Origin: Lasiodiplodia sp. COLG20
Lineage: Eukaryota > Ascomycota > Dothideomycetes > Botryosphaeriales > Botryosphaeriaceae
Assembly (NCBI GenBank): GCA_009801085.1
Contig: VNWV01000001.1
Location: 6,324,001 to 6,388,000 of the forward strand
Reading direction: 5' to 3'
Length of the DNA stretch: 64,000 nucleotides
Shown: in pieces, positions 10,607-23,285 of the stretch
How positions within the stretch are numbered: position 1 is the stretch's first letter
Layout of the letters: every line of letters begins with the position of its first letter
The notes under the pieces: generated by a model
Told to the model about the DNA's origin: nothing
Databases searched by the model: none
The model's input: the letters and a program-made list of their open reading frames with translations, nothing else
Program-made: the position numbers and the translations under genes

Positions 10607-13600
10607 ATGGCCACCTTCGCCGCCTTCCTGCTGGTCTACGTGATCGGCGGCCTGACCTTCGTGCCCTTGTGCGTCGCCGCCGCCGTCTACCTCGCGCTGC
10701 TCGCCTGCCCGCGCCACGATGCCCACAGCTCCGCCGAGCTCGACGACGCCGCCCCCGCGAGCCTCCCTCCCGAGCTCCACGCGCGCAACACCGAGCCCGA
10801 CGTGGCCGCCGGCTACTTTGCCGTCTGCCGCGAGTATGTGCCCGGCGGCGTCAACGGCAAGCCGCCCGAGCGCACCACGCCCGCCGGCGCCGTCGTGGGC
10901 GTCGAGAGCCCCAGCGTCTACCAGAGCATGTACCGCACCATCTTCGAGCGCAACCGCGCCCAGAGCCCCAGCATGGAGGCCGCCAAGCAGAAGAAGGCCC
11001 GCAACGTCTTCTTCGTCGTGCTCAGGTTGGTCCGCTCCCCGCCCCGCCCACGCAGCCTGCTCACCCCCAAAGGCACGGTCATCTGATCCTCTTCGACGAC
11101 GCCGAGCAGGTCGAGGTGCGCTACGTCATCTCCCTGGCCCACCGCATCGTCGACGTCTACGCCGGCGGCGAGGCCATCCCCGAGGGCGAGCTGTGGATCA
11201 AGCGCAACTGCATCCGCCTGCGCCGCGCCCCCGACCAGGCCGACTCCGAGGCCGAGGCCCGCCCCTTCTACCTGTTCTCCGACAACAGCTCCGAGAAGGA
11301 GGACTTCTACTTTGCCCTGCTGCGCAACCAGGAGCGCCAGACGGGCATGCCCATTTCCCCGCCGCTCCAGTTCGAACAGCCACACGTCGTGAAGCTAGTG
11401 CAGCAGCTGCATGCGTCGGAGGAGATTCTGCAGACGCGGTGGATCAACGCCCTGGCCGGCAGGCTGTTTCTTGCCTTGTACAAAACGCCCAATGTTGAAG
11501 ATTTCATCCGCACCAAGATCACCAAGAAGATATCGCGTGTGGCCAAGCCCGCCTTCATCCAGAGTATCACAATCCAGCGCATCGTGATGGGCGACAGTGC
11601 TCCCATGGTTACGAACCCCAAGCTGCGCGAACTGACTCTTGACGGCGACCTGACTGCTGAGGCTGACGTCAGGTACAATGGCAATTTCCGCCTCGAGATA
11701 GCCGCCGTCGCCCGCATTGATCTTGGCTCGCGCTTCAAGGCGCGCTACGTCAACATGGTGCTCGCCGGCATTCTGAAGAAGCTGGAGGGCCACGTCTTAG
11801 TCCGCGTAAAGCCTCCGCCCAGCAATCGTCTCTGGATCACCTTCGAGCACCCTCCCAAGATGGAAATGGCCATCGAGCCCATCGTGAGCTCGCGCCAGAT
11901 CACCTATGGTATGATTTTGAGAGCTATTGAGAACCGGATCCGCGAAGTCGTGACCGAAACCCTTGTGCTGCCCAATTGGGATGACATGCCGTTCTTCGAC
12001 ACCATCACCCAGCCTTTGAGAGGTGGTATATGGGAAGATGCATCTAAAGCTCCCGTCTCCCCTGATGCTGCGCATGAGCCTCCCATGGACGACACCTCGA
12101 TCGACGATGTGCATGAAGAGCCCGCCGTTTCGCATTTCGTGCGCAAGGACGAGAAGACAATGAGCATGCCGAACTTGGGAGACTCGGATGTCTCGAGCCT
12201 CAAGTCTCGGAAAACTGCCAAATCAGTGATGTCAGTCGGCGAAAGCGCCTCCGCAAGTGGTGTTGAAGTCCGCTCCTCGGCCAGCATGCCCAGGTCGATG
12301 CGCTCAGGCTCGTTTGCCAGCATCGCCCGGCCCATCGTCGCCCAAGACACGGCCGTCGTGGAAGCTCAAAAGAGCCCGCAAAAGCACCAACATGACGCCA
12401 TTACAGCAATCAAGGACATTTCGTCGCGCTCAATACCGACCTCGCCCGTCGAATCTCCCGTTGGTTCCCCGGCAATGCCTGCTGGACCCCTGGCTGAAGC
12501 GTCAGCCCACGGAGGATTGAAGCATGTCTCCGGGCTGAAGGCGTCTGACAATGGAGGGGACGCGAAACGAGCATCCGCACAAAAGACTGCTTGTGATGAC
12601 GGCGACGCAAAGCCACCCACAGCCCCGAAGGATGCAGGGAAGGGTGAAGGGTCGCGGGAACGGGGCCCGTCATTTGGCAAAGCCGAAGAGGACGTTGCTA
12701 GTTTTACTGACCTTTTTGGGGAATTTGTCCATTCGCAGCCGGAGCCCATACCCCGTCCCGAGCCTGCCGCCTTCTCTGTCAATTCAGAACAGAGCTCTCT
12801 ATACTCGCAAGCGACAGATTCTACAGCGCATTCCGACTTGAGCGCCAAAAGCTCTCTCTCGTCGCGCAAGACCTCGCTGTCCGAAAAACGTCAAATGCTT
12901 AACATGTCGCTCAACTCGGCCACAACCGCAGCTAAGAAATGGTTCGCCTCGCGCCAGCAGTCGAGCACACCTCACTCGTCGTCCATCCCTTCCCACCCAT
13001 CGCCCTCCTTCCCCTCGTCATCCTCTCCAGCCTCCACTGCAGGTACACCGGCACGGTCTTCCAGCCCTACTCGTGACCAATCGCAGCAGCCGCCATCATT
13101 ATGGAGTCAAAGTACGCACTCGGACACAAAGTCGCACCAGGCGCAGGAGCACCCCAATCATGACCGCGTTCCGAGCACTCCTCATTCATCCATCTCTTCC
13201 GCTAAGGCCACAACACCGTCTTCGGTGTCGCCGCCAAAGAATTCACATCCGGACAAAAAACCATCGAGAAGCAGTTCCATTAGCGTCCCCATGGGCCGTG
13301 GTCAGCCGCTTCCACCTCCCGGAGTTCCGCTCCCTCCGCCCGCGAAGCCGGAGAACAAGTGGGTGCAAGGCAGCGCGCAGCTGCTGGGACTAGCCAAGAG
13401 GAAACCTGTGCCTTCTGCTTCGCCTGGGGCGGCGGCACCGTCATCATCAGCATCCGTCATGGTGCCTCATGGTGCCGGTAATATGAACGGGAATGGAGGC
13501 GTAAATAATGGTCATGGATTCGGACCTGCCCACGTTAGTGGTCAGCATCAGGATATTGGCGGGCATACGGACTTGGTTGGAGCAGACATTCAGATCCCAG

Positions 13601-14757
13601 CCGCGACGGCGGCGCCGATAGGCATGCATATAGGCAAAGAAGTTGGCGGGAATGGTTCAGGAGACCCTTCGCACGTGCCGCTGCCGCTCGGTCACAACAG
13701 AACCACGTCATCTTCGTCATCGTTATTCAGCGGCAGCAACGACACGCCAACGCCAACAGCCACCACGCCTGCTGCTGTCAACAGATCGACGGAGAAAGCG
13801 AACGAAGCGGGCAGTGATGATGTGTCGACAGCGGGTCAACACAAGCCCTCCTCGCCGCAACAGCAACGGAAGCAGTCCAACTCTTCTGCAACTTCACGCC
13901 GTTCCGTCTCCGCCGTGTCCGAAGCGTCATCCCCGCCTCCGCCGCCTCTGCCGCCGAGGAGAAAGACTGTGGCGGTATCACCTCGTCCCGGCGGCGACGA
14001 TCAGAACAGGAATGGGAGGCCGAATAATAATGTCAATAGAAGGACGAGGAGTCACCGTCTTCATCGGCACGACGACGTGGGCGAAGAGCATCCACAGCTC
14101 TTGGTCGTCGCCGCGCCGTTGGTGGAGAGCGATGCGTCGTCGGCGCCGGTGACGCCGGAGGCGACGAAACATGAGTTTGGAGGCGAGCTGGCGAAGAGGG
14201 GCGTGCGTGATGAGAGGAGGAGGAAGGATAACGATGATGATAACGATGATGAAGAGGACGAAGACGACGACGATGATGATGACGGCGGTGAAAGGGGCCG
14301 GGAAGACGAAGAAGAAGGGGAGAATGGGTTGGAAGGATCGGTATTCGATTTGGAGTTGGATGAGGGGGGTGACGACATGGCTCCTACCTCTTCATCTTCA
14401 TCGTCCGCCTTACCTTTCGTGTCCTCTGAGTCTGCGGGTGCGACAGTTGCTGCAAGGGTTACTCCGCCTCAAGTCCGCGATGCCGGGGATGGCGATGGCG
14501 CCGCGGCGATGGGTGCACCGACGGTCGGGGCTGCATCTCTTTCTTCCCCGCCGGACTTACTGACTCATCCCCCTTCTCCTCCAAAGGCAGCGCTGGCGTC
14601 GAAGGACACCATGTCATCGTTAGGAACGGTAAATGCAAAGGATGAGGCAGGGGCGAAGGAGATGGACCAGGGTAGCAAGGGGAAGTCGAAGGGGAAGGGA
14701 TGGTTCACGTCGCCGAGCGCGTCGAAGATTGATGATTTGCCACCGCATAGGCGATGA
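10607..14757 (+). CDS. NVJ2: NVJ2/TEX2-like PH and SMP-domain lipid-transfer protein
   Basis: Exons 10607-11025 and 11073-14757, with a 47-nt intron, give 1367 aa. An N-terminal membrane segment (about residues 4-34, FLLVYVIGGLTF onward) anchors the protein in the ER. A split PH-like domain follows (about 130-235, including NVFFVVLRHGHLILFDD). Next is an SMP lipid-binding domain (about 250-460: RWINALAGRLFLALY, LTLDGDLTAEADVRY, RLWITFEHPPKMEM). This order matches yeast Nvj2, a ceramide and lipid carrier at ER-Golgi and nucleus-vacuole contacts. The remaining 900 residues are low-complexity: Ser/Pro-rich, a proline run PPPPPLPPRRK and a strongly acidic Asp/Glu stretch near residues 1190-1220. 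A PH-domain gene is the usual distal flank of the Botryosphaeriales MAT locus. Domain identity is firm; the exact orthology is likely. Confidence 0.9.
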
Positions 14758-15652
14758 GAAGTGGGAACGATGAGGAGAGGAGGAGCGGGATGGAGTCTTT
14801 ATTACCCAACTTTGGCTTCTTTTTCCCTTACCGTTTTTGTCCTCTTGATGCAGAAATGGACAAGGAGGGGAGAAGGGGATGGCTTGTCTCATGTGGGTGT
14901 GGTAGGAAGATTGACACTTTGTTTTCTTTTTCTCGTGCTTGATCGGGAAGAACGGTGGTGGAGGGGCGATGAGAGAGAAGAACAAGGCATGGAGTACGGG
15001 GCATACCGTTGTCTTTTTGTTACCTTTTGTTTTCTTGTACAGGAGCATGTTCTCATGAGTAGGTACGGCGTTTCAAAGCATACATTGGTGGAGGCGCTTT
15101 TTTGGATTTCCCTCCTCTTTGGGCGAAGCGGTCCGGGGGGCGTGGAATTTGGATTTGGATCATTGTTGGACTGGATATACTTTTGGAGTTGAGGATCTGG
15201 GGTTGGTGGAAATGGGAGGGAGAATGCCAGCAAGCGACGTGTATTTTTACTTACCAAATTAGAGCGACAATGGCAATGAAGACGCAGCTTTCTGGATGGC
15301 TTTACAGGATGAATGTCCGATTGATGGGCTTGGAATGAGATGAAGTGATGTATGATGCTATTGGTTGGCTCTCGTGGACTTACCTGATGAGGTGATGCAA
15401 GGAGAAGAGGGCAGGACGTAGGGGAGGAAAATCACAGCAGAGTGAGAAACAGCAATGGGGGCTGGGTAAGAGCGGAGCAAGAGCGTAAAGAGGCCTCGGT
15501 TGTGCGGTTCAGGGAAAGGCATGAATACGAGGAGCATGAGCAGCGTGCAATTAGGACAAAAGGTAAAAGATTGTACAAGCGCATCTACTTCCCTAAGGAC
15601 ATTGCTGTTCAACTGTTTCTCATTCATCATCCGTGCCTTCCACAAGTATCGT
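14758..15652. other. Intergenic between convergent NVJ2-like and cutinase genes
   Basis: Presumed 3' untranslated regions of both genes. Open frames here are short and none is convincing. Confidence 0.5.
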
Positions 15653-16471
15653 TCAAGCGCTAAGCTTGCTCTGGATGAACTCAGCCGCCTCGCCGGTGCT
15701 CGCAGTTGCATATGATAGGTGAGCGGGCGTGATGATGAACTGGTTGGTGCAGACGAGATCGCCGGTCGCGCAGAATATCTTGGTCTTGCTGGAGTCGATG
15801 TTCTTGAATGCCTGAGCCTGAAGGGGGTCACCGAAGGTAACGGCAGCCTGTGAAGCAAAGGTTGGTGTCAGTCTTGCATGTGATTTGCTTATCTATAGTG
15901 AGGTCCGCTGAGGATTGATGGGATGGATGGCGCTGAGACAATGAAGTGCAAAGGAAAGAGGCAATCTTACCGCGACCTTGCTAGCCGAGCTGCTGTCCAG
16001 ATCGATAAGGCAGCCATGCACTTGCTGTGCGCCTTGTGAGTAGCCCGCCAGCACGATCTGGGTATCCGGGCAGTTTGACAGAGCCTGCTTGACCAGCTTC
16101 GCACAATTCTGGCTGCCCTCAGCCTGGCCGGGTGAGACGCTTCCGATGAAGGTGCCAGCGACATCAGCCGGGTAGTTGACGCCCTGGGTAGCAAGCTTGT
16201 CGGCGCCGAGCGCAGACTCGAGCTTCTGCTGCAGCGCCGGGCCAACAGTTGTGCCCATGTTGCCGGTTTCGGTGGTGCCGCGGGCGAAGATGTATGTGAC
16301 GGGCTTGCAGACGCCATCGGTGACGTCGTTGGAGGTGGAGCTCCCGCCAAAACTGCCAGTAGGAATGGAGAACTGCGGGGCGCGGGCCTCGACGCGGGTA
16401 GGGTGGCTGGCGGGCAAGGCCACAGCAGTGGCGGCCAACGCCAAGAGGACGTGAGGAGTGACAGCAACCAT
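15653..16471 (-). CDS. Cutinase, secreted serine esterase
   Basis: Hydrolyses the ester bonds of plant cutin outside the cell. Exons 16471-15971 and 15847-15653 (123-nt GT-AG intron) give 231 aa, the usual size. A signal peptide (VLLALAATAVALPASHP) is followed by a short pro-segment. The catalytic triad is Ser145 in GYSQG, Asp197 in CATGDLVC and His210 in TPAHLSY. VTYIFARGTTETGNMG provides the oxyanion-hole region, and cysteines (VCKPVTY, NCAKLV, FCATGDLVC) are placed for two disulphides. The start is the ATG of MVAVTPHV; a TTG further upstream was rejected. A TATTAAAG element about 170 bp upstream (near 16640, minus) may be its TATA box. It is convergent with the NVJ2-like gene. Confidence 0.95.
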
Positions 16472-19400
16472 TGTGGTGGTGGAGTAGAACTCAGACGAGA
16501 TGGAGTGGAAGGAGAGCAACTGAGAAGTGAGGGACGCAGATACTGAGGCTTTCGGGGCTCAATGTAGGCGGAAGAACGAGAGAGGCGAGTGTGAAGCAGC
16601 GAGGTATTGTTGAATAGACCCAAGAAGGTGCAGCATCTTTAATACCTTTCTTTGCTCGCCACAACGGCAGTCACGATCTTACCTAGATTAGAAAGAGCCG
16701 CGGTATTTTTCTTGAGTTCCAGGACACTATTAGGGCAGGCAGCCATGACAATACGAAGTAAGGCCGAGAATCTATTACGGTGGTCATGCAGAAGGATATC
16801 GTAGCCGAAAGCTAGCGTGAATTTGTTTTTTGGTGTATCAAACGCCCGCACAAGCCTGTGATACGGTAGTTGAAGCAAGTGTGTAGATATGCATGTAGAA
16901 TTAACGGCAATAGCATCCTCTACCTACGTGAGTTGAGCATGGTTCTTGGTGAAGAGTGTCGCAAAGAGCTATTTCTTCTGGGCCATCATGGGACGGGGAC
17001 ATAGACATCCCCTGTTCTGGAGCGCTGCAATTCTTTGCGCTAACTCTCGGCTCCGATACCTCCCGTCGCCGCGGCGAAGCAGCGTTGCCCGTTGGGTGTT
17101 ATCCGAGGTAGCCGTGTTTCCTTTCGCCCCACTCTCCGCCACTATGGCTTCTGCAGATCAGATCGTCACAGGGGAATGTGGAATCCAGATGTCTGAGACC
17201 TGCTGACCACATTCAATTATTGTAACGCCTCAGTGTTTGAGGCTAATGGCTCGAGCTTATGGCTTACTGAGGAGAGCGGCCGGACTCTTGGATCATAGGC
17301 GCCAGTGGAGGCAGTTGGGAAGTACGCTCATTTCTTCGGTGGCCGATCGAAGCTATTTCAAATCTCAGCGGTAAAAGATGCTTGAGGTGTTTCCAGGCAC
17401 GGAAGGCGACTCGCTTGGGCTAGCGCCTTCCAAAGAGCGTTGCTGCTCAAGGTAGGAAAAGGACCGTTTGCAACGCAGAACGTGAGGTGATCTTCCGCGA
17501 TCTGGGGAATAAGCCCACCACACAGAGCGGCGGAACGGGGAAGCCGGGGTCACTCTTAAGTGCATGCGAAGCGGGTCGAGGTGCAGCGAAACCAGGTTCG
17601 GTATCGAGGGCCGTTAGTATCATAGCACGAATGGGCCGAGGCCCGGGCTAGACTGGAGAGAGGGTCATGGCGATGCTGATTGAGGTGAGCGAGGCGTCGA
17701 GAGGCGAGTCGACGGGTGTATCAGAGTTGGTGAAGTATTGGAGCTAAACCGGCAACAGATGCCTAGCGTCCTGGTAGCGGCGAGGCTAACGGCCTCTCTC
17801 CACTGCGATCGACGTCCCCTGGCACGACCGAAGAACTGCAAAGAACTCGGGCTCCGTGAACATGTCCTGCAAAAAATCGCAACCCATGTACGGGCGTAAT
17901 GTGATCCTGTGTCTGAGAGCAGTGCGGCCGGCCATGTGTTTCCCTTATCTCCGAAGGCAGAAAGCACTTTGTCCTGCATAATCACCAGGGGCATGATCGT
18001 TGTGCCGAGGTTGCTGTTGTTTGGTCCGGCGAAGTGACGACAAGACCAGGGAGATGCCTCCCGTTTGGAAGACTGATGACGGCGTTTCCTCCATAAACCC
18101 GGCTCCTGGAACAGATCTCTCGCGTTTTGCGAGTGCTGCAAAATATGTCTATCTCTAACAAGAGGCGCTCTATGGTGGTGGCTAAGCTTTCCCAACCCCT
18201 GCCAGCCTTGAAAAACGGGTGGCTTTTGCCGAAGGCATCAGCCGTAGCTGCAGCTGCAATCCTGGTCTAATTTACTCGGCAGCATTCCCAGAGAGCAATG
18301 AGGGGTATCTTGCCCCGGCGCCAATTTCATAATACTCGCTCCAGTTTTTGCGACCCTCTCACGAAGAGCATGGGCGCAGAAGGGGAAAATTACCCGTGGC
18401 CATTGATTGATCAGATTCGCTAGATTACGCTGCTTTTGGGAAGCCATATGACCGTAAAAATCAATCCACGCTAAATGGTAGCTGCAGGAGAGTGCTGCAC
18501 CCAGCACATCTCACAATGGAAAAAACAAAGTAAATGAAAGCCCAAACTCATTAAATTTTGAGACTAAGGATGCTCGTCCTCCTGCGCCATCTCAAGCATT
18601 GAACTTCGCTTTTGCGGGCCGAGGTAGAGTACAAAGACACAATTATATGATTAGCCATCTTTATTCCTTTTGAATTCTAGAATACTTATGCAGTATATCC
18701 CCATGTGCATAGTCAATCTCAAGTTCCCGTGCATTTGTGACGTCAACAGAGTACAGGCGGCAATCTCCGTGTAGAATGACCTTTTCCTTCTACTACTACA
18801 TACCCATTCATGTTTCAAAGCCGGATTCAGGGCTTGATCTTATCTCTTCTCGCCCACTTGCTTCACCACTGGGAGTGCAGTAAACTGTCCATGGGGAAGT
18901 CAGAGGAAGGCCTAATAAGCCCCTTGGAATATCGGAGCGAGTTGCAGGATATTTCAAATTTCAGGTTACGTGAGTTGCATGCTTTCTTCAGCCGACCCAT
19001 CTTCCACATTCACTATTTTCTCTGTTTTAGTGCTGAGTCTGTCCGATTAGCGCAACTGAGCGGCTGGGTCTGGAGGACAACCGAAATAGCAGTCTGAAGG
19101 AGCAGAGGCAGGAGCAGTTCATATCGTGCGGCCATGATCGGCAAGCTCCGTAGCATGTGTAACGGGGGCTGATGCATTAGACTTTTGTGTTGGAGCCCGT
19201 CTGCAGCTGCTTATGAAACAAGCTTGCAAGCAGCACATTTCTAAAGAAATGTCTGCCTGTTCGAATGCGTGGACCGAGGAACTGGGATCATCTGGTCTGT
19301 CCAAGGATAGGGACGTTGTGAAATAATGGTGCTGGAGGTCCAGGCGGAGGTAGGAATCTCCCCGTTGAACGGGTGTGAGAAAAGCAGCGAATTCAAGTGA

Positions 19401-20224
19401 GGAAGCGGCGTGAAAGGATCATTCTGGATTATAGAAGTGTCTCGTGCGGTATGTTTCGATGAATGGCGGCGATAATCCCGCATCGAACATGTATCTGCGG
19501 TACTGCGAGCTCCGCACTGGGAATTTGGGTGGTCGCTGGCGTTGTTGTCGCTGAGCGATCATGGAATTACAGGGCGTTTCTTGCGCTCGTCTTATCTCCA
19601 TCTGTTGTCGCGAAGGTAATTTCCCCGGATTTCGAGCTGAAAAGGTATTCGGGAGTTGCTCCGGGTCCAGTATCTTTCCTCGTTTGAGAGTGGCACTGTT
19701 CCACAACGAAACTGAAGTTCGGGGGAGTCTGCTGGAAAACATTGAACCGTTTTGTGCGACCAAGGGACTCTCGCGCTTTGATTGTATGCACATACATTTG
19801 AAGAAGACAAGCTCTTCTCAGCTAGCGCGAGGCCTGCAGCGATCGACGGTGTTCGGAAGACTGATTGGGCTCGGCTAAAATCATGGAAAGCGCCGGCGCG
19901 GCTGTGGTGTGGCAGATCGCCGGCGGGCCGAGCGGCGCCACAGGCTGCAGTGTTCCGAATTGGGCATGGGAAGAATGCGGGGAAGCGGGTGGTGTGGTGA
20001 GAGGTTAGAAGGCTCAATTCTATGTTGATGGGAGTCTCGAGATGCTTGGCGGAGATGGCCTGATCCAGCAATTGCATCGCGATCGCGATTGCTTCCACAG
20101 CATCCGCTTTTCCTGGCGGCGACGTCATTTGTGGGCCTGAGGCTGATCGATGCGAGCTCGCTGGCAATGGGAGGCTTCCTGAGAACTCCTCACGGCAAGC
20201 GACAGGTAGCCACACACGCAAACA
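16472..20224. other. Gene-poor stretch of 3.75 kb
   Basis: The first few hundred bases are the cutinase promoter. The rest has many stop-broken short frames on both strands and no recognisable domain. It includes a possible diverged copy of the dispersed repeat at 16861-16907. No transposon domain seen. Confidence 0.5.
16861..16907 (+). repeat. Possible diverged copy of the MAT-locus repeat core
   Basis: Reads GGTAGTTGAAGCAAGTGTG and then ATGCATGTAGAATTAACG. It shares GGTAGTTGAAGC and, after a gap, a GTAGAATT end with the other copies. Weaker than the copies at 36.4 and 41.4 kb. Confidence 0.35.
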
Positions 20225-21739
20225 ATGGCTCCCCATCTGCAGTCCAAGGTCAGTCGTCCCGTGTTGCCATTCCAAATTCGTCCAGACCACTGATCGTTGC
20301 CCAGAAGCGCAAACGCCCAAACACTCTCTTGGACCTGGCCGATCGGCAGGCCAATGCTAGCAGCAATGGCTCCGACACCAGCAGGCCGACCGCTGTTTAC
20401 ACCCCAACCAAGGGGCGCTCGCATACCCTTAGTATCGCGCTTCCAGGAAGCATAATTGCGAAGTATGGCTTCTCAGATGGCCCATCAAAGCCCGCTTGGT
20501 TAGCTTACCAGACTGTGTCGCAGCGCTCAATCGCACGACCTCAAGACGTCCATGGCCGGCGCCATCGCGCGCGCTGCCGCCGTTTTCTGCGTTGACGAAA
20601 TCGTCGTCTTCGATGACAAACAGAGCCAGGTGCTCAACAAAGGGAGGGGCAGCCCGGTGAATGGGAGCAGTGGCTTTGGTGATGACTATAGCAAAGGCTT
20701 CGGGAAGGGTGGATACGGAACCATGCGCGGTGCAGCCTATACCGGCTACTCGGACCCTGACTACTTCTTGTACCACCTGCTCTCCTACCTTGAAACGCCG
20801 CCAAATCTGCGCAAGGCCCTCTTCCCCTTGCACCCGAACCTACGCACGGCGGGTACGTTACCAAGCCTAGACATGCCGCACCATCTGCGTGCCGACGAAT
20901 GGTGCCAATACCGCGAGGGGGTCGTAGTGGATCCGAACGCGTCCGACGACGGTAGCAGCTGGACCGGCTCCTACAGCGGAAGCTCGTACTCTGGCTCTCC
21001 GCCGGCTCCTAGTAAACCGAGTCAAATCATCTCGTTGAAAAAGCAGAAGAAGTTCAAGAAGGGAAGCCCGCCTTTGGCGGCCTTCAGGCACAGTAACAGT
21101 CCGCCGGTGACGCTGGACCTCAGCGCCGTCGCCGGAAACGGGGCTGGCTCGTCCACGGTTGTGGATGCCGGTCTTCCGCAGCCCATCCAGCTTGATCTGG
21201 AGGAGCCCATCCCTCCGCACACGCGCGTTACGCTCAAGCTAGCGTCGGCAGAGAACCCAGGCTACTACTACGGCCTGGATGCGCAGCCCGTCGATCCTGC
21301 GCAGCCACGCGAGGAGGCCGGGTACTACTGGGGCTATCAGACGCGCCAGGCCAGCAGCCTGTCGGCGGTATTCACCGAGTGCCCCTTCGACGGCGGCTAC
21401 GACGTGTCAGTCGGAACGAGCGAGCGCGGCATGCCCGTGTCGCAGATCCTGGCTCGCGGTGGTGTGCCCAAGGAAGACGACGGCGGTGGCGGGAATCTGC
21501 CGGACGAGTTCAAGCACCTGATTCTCGTGTTCGGTGGTGTTTCTGGACTGGAAGTGGCGGCCATGGCCGACGAAGACCTCGTGGCCAAGGGCGTCACGGG
21601 GAAGAATGTCGGCAGCATCTTCGACGCGTGGGTGAACCTAGTGCCGAACCAGGGTAGCCGCACGATCCGCTGCGAAGAGGCCGTTTGGCTAGGCCTGATG
21701 GGCTTTAGCGAGTACGTCAGGCGCAATGGCGAAAGGTAA
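20225..21739 (+). CDS. SPOUT-fold RNA methyltransferase, C9orf114/SPOUT1 family
   Basis: Putative S-adenosylmethionine-dependent RNA methyltransferase with a trefoil-knot fold. Exons 20225-20248, 20305-20462 and 20524-21739 give 465 aa. The family start GRSHTLSIALPGSIIANAQS is restored by splicing exon 2 to exon 3. It is followed by AGAIARAAAVFCVDEIVVF and YFLYHLLSYLETPPNLRKALF. The C-terminus has the knot region (HLILVFGGVSGLEVAA, then VNLVPNQGSRTIRCEEAVW). A Gly/Ser/Lys-rich insertion (about residues 205-250: SYSGSSYSGSPP, then KKQKKFKKG) splits the N-terminal half from an OB-like part. The 24-nt first exon (MAPHLQSK, giving a KKRKRP junction) is the least certain piece; KKRKRP may be a nuclear or nucleolar localisation signal. 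It is in tandem with the MBA1-like gene 389 bp downstream. Confidence 0.9.
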
Positions 21740-22128
21740 GTCGAGCCAGCAACTGATTCTTTCTGGCTCTAAAAAAGCATCTAGCAGCATTTCCTGGAGA
21801 ATCTGGGCGTGGGAACGTACTTGCTTGGGAAACTTGGGCATCTGGCCGGCGTCATTGCTGGGTATACCACTTAGTGCTCACCAGGAGTTCATAGCGCGCG
21901 TTTTAAATACAAGTTTCGTCTTCGACAAAGACTGCTGAGGACGTGAAGCCGTGGTTCGCAGACGGCGGGCAGTGTTGGTGACGGGTGTGCACGTGATCGC
22001 GTTCCCGCGGGAGAGCTCTCCAACTTTTTCGGCGAGCCTGCCATCCGAGCATCCTCGGCGCGAATCGAGAGATCAACGCACGCCCAAACGACCTTGTCGC
22101 CCGCGCCCGCGCGCCCGTCCCAATCGCA
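21740..22128. other. Intergenic, 389 bp
   Basis: 3' region of the methyltransferase gene and promoter of the mitochondrial gene; no feature recognised. Confidence 0.5.
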
Positions 22129-23285
22129 ATGGCTTCCTCGCTGGCCATTCGCCGCGCCCCGCGTCTCGCCCTGTCCACCCGCCCCGCCCGCGTCGCTGGC
22201 TACCGCTGTCTTTCCTCCGCATCTTCGGCCTCGCCACGGACACAACAATCGCGGATACTGCAACAATGTGCGGTGGGGGACAGGAAATTCAGTACTGTCG
22301 GCGCCAGGCAGGCTGAGATGTCGGCAGGCATGAAGCGCATGGTCCAGGACATGCAGAAGCGCAGGGCGATGCCGAGCGTGACGACCATACAGATGCAGAA
22401 CCTTGACGAGGTGCCAACTGACATGGGCTTCATGCCTGGTATGCTCCTCTTCCCCTCAGGGATGTAAGGAGTTGAGGGCTAAGCTGTGGTAGATACCTTC
22501 ATTAGACCGACGGGTGCAAATGTGCCTTCTGTGATCAGGTAGCCGAAGCTGAGGTTGAAGATGGAGTATCATTGGGTGAAGACTAGGGTCTATGATATTG
22601 TCAGGTAGGTCAGTTTGGCGAGTGTAGTCTTCTGGATTGCGCTAACTACATTTCAGCCGGCTGGTGTACAAGTTCACGACGGTGAAGCCGCGTCCTGCCA
22701 TCAGCAGACGCGGCATTCGCCAGCTTGCGCTTCGGCTGCATAAAGACATGTACACCGCATTTGCCTAGTAAGAGCACATCACAGCACAACTTCGAGGCCA
22801 AATACTGACTTATCTTAAGTGGCGACGTCCAGCACCTATCCACCATCTGCACCGACGGCATATTCAACACCTTCCGTGCGCGCATCAACGCACGCAAGCC
22901 AAATGAACGCCTGTACTGGGCACGGCTATCGCAGCCGTGGCCACGCATCGTGTCCGACCGTGTCACCAGAATCCCCGTTCCGGGCGTTGATTCAAAAGCC
23001 AGCCCATGCTGCGTCCGCCAGATTGTCTTCCGCATAAAGTCGAAGCAGTCGCTGATCAGAGGCTGGGTGCACAAGGAAAGAGGCGGGAAGCAGAGACTGT
23101 TGGATTCGCACGGCCAGGAATTGCCGGTGGATCAGGATGGAGAGGTTACCATAGATCGCATGCGGCAGGACGTGCGGACGGTGGACGAGTATTTCGTGCT
23201 TCAGAAGAGAATGTGGATGGGCAAGGAGGAGAGCTGGAGCGTGTGGGGGTTGGTGGACGAGTCCAACCTGGATAATCTTGAGTAA
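22129..23285 (+). CDS. MBA1/mL45-like mitochondrial ribosome receptor, with an in-frame TAG in one splice reading
   Basis: Tim44-like protein that ties the mitoribosome to inner-membrane protein insertion. The N-terminus is an Arg/Ser/Ala-rich presequence (MASSLAIRRAPRLALS). Core motifs are MPSVTTIQMQN, DTFIRPTGANVPS, RLVYKFTTVKPR, STICTDGIFNTFRARI and VFRIKSKQSLIRG; the end is SWSVWGLVDESNLDNLE. Exons 22129-22438, 22493-22604, 22657-22767 and 22820-23285 sum to 333 codons. However, codon 22540-22542 is TAG, within VPSVIR-stop-PKLRLKMEYHW. Using the GT at 22539 as donor to the acceptor at 22656 (118-nt intron) removes the stop and 22 codons, and leaves an open 310-aa frame. The skipped segment looks family-like, so I cannot tell a real alternative exon end from a mutation or a base error. 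The family call does not depend on this. Confidence 0.85.

Noticed and set aside
17665..18195. 176-codon minus frame in the gene-poor stretch
   Set aside because: No domain, no neighbouring exons, composition like a chance frame.
19592..20320. 242-codon minus frame
   Set aside because: It overlaps the start of the methyltransferase gene in antisense and shows no recognisable motif.
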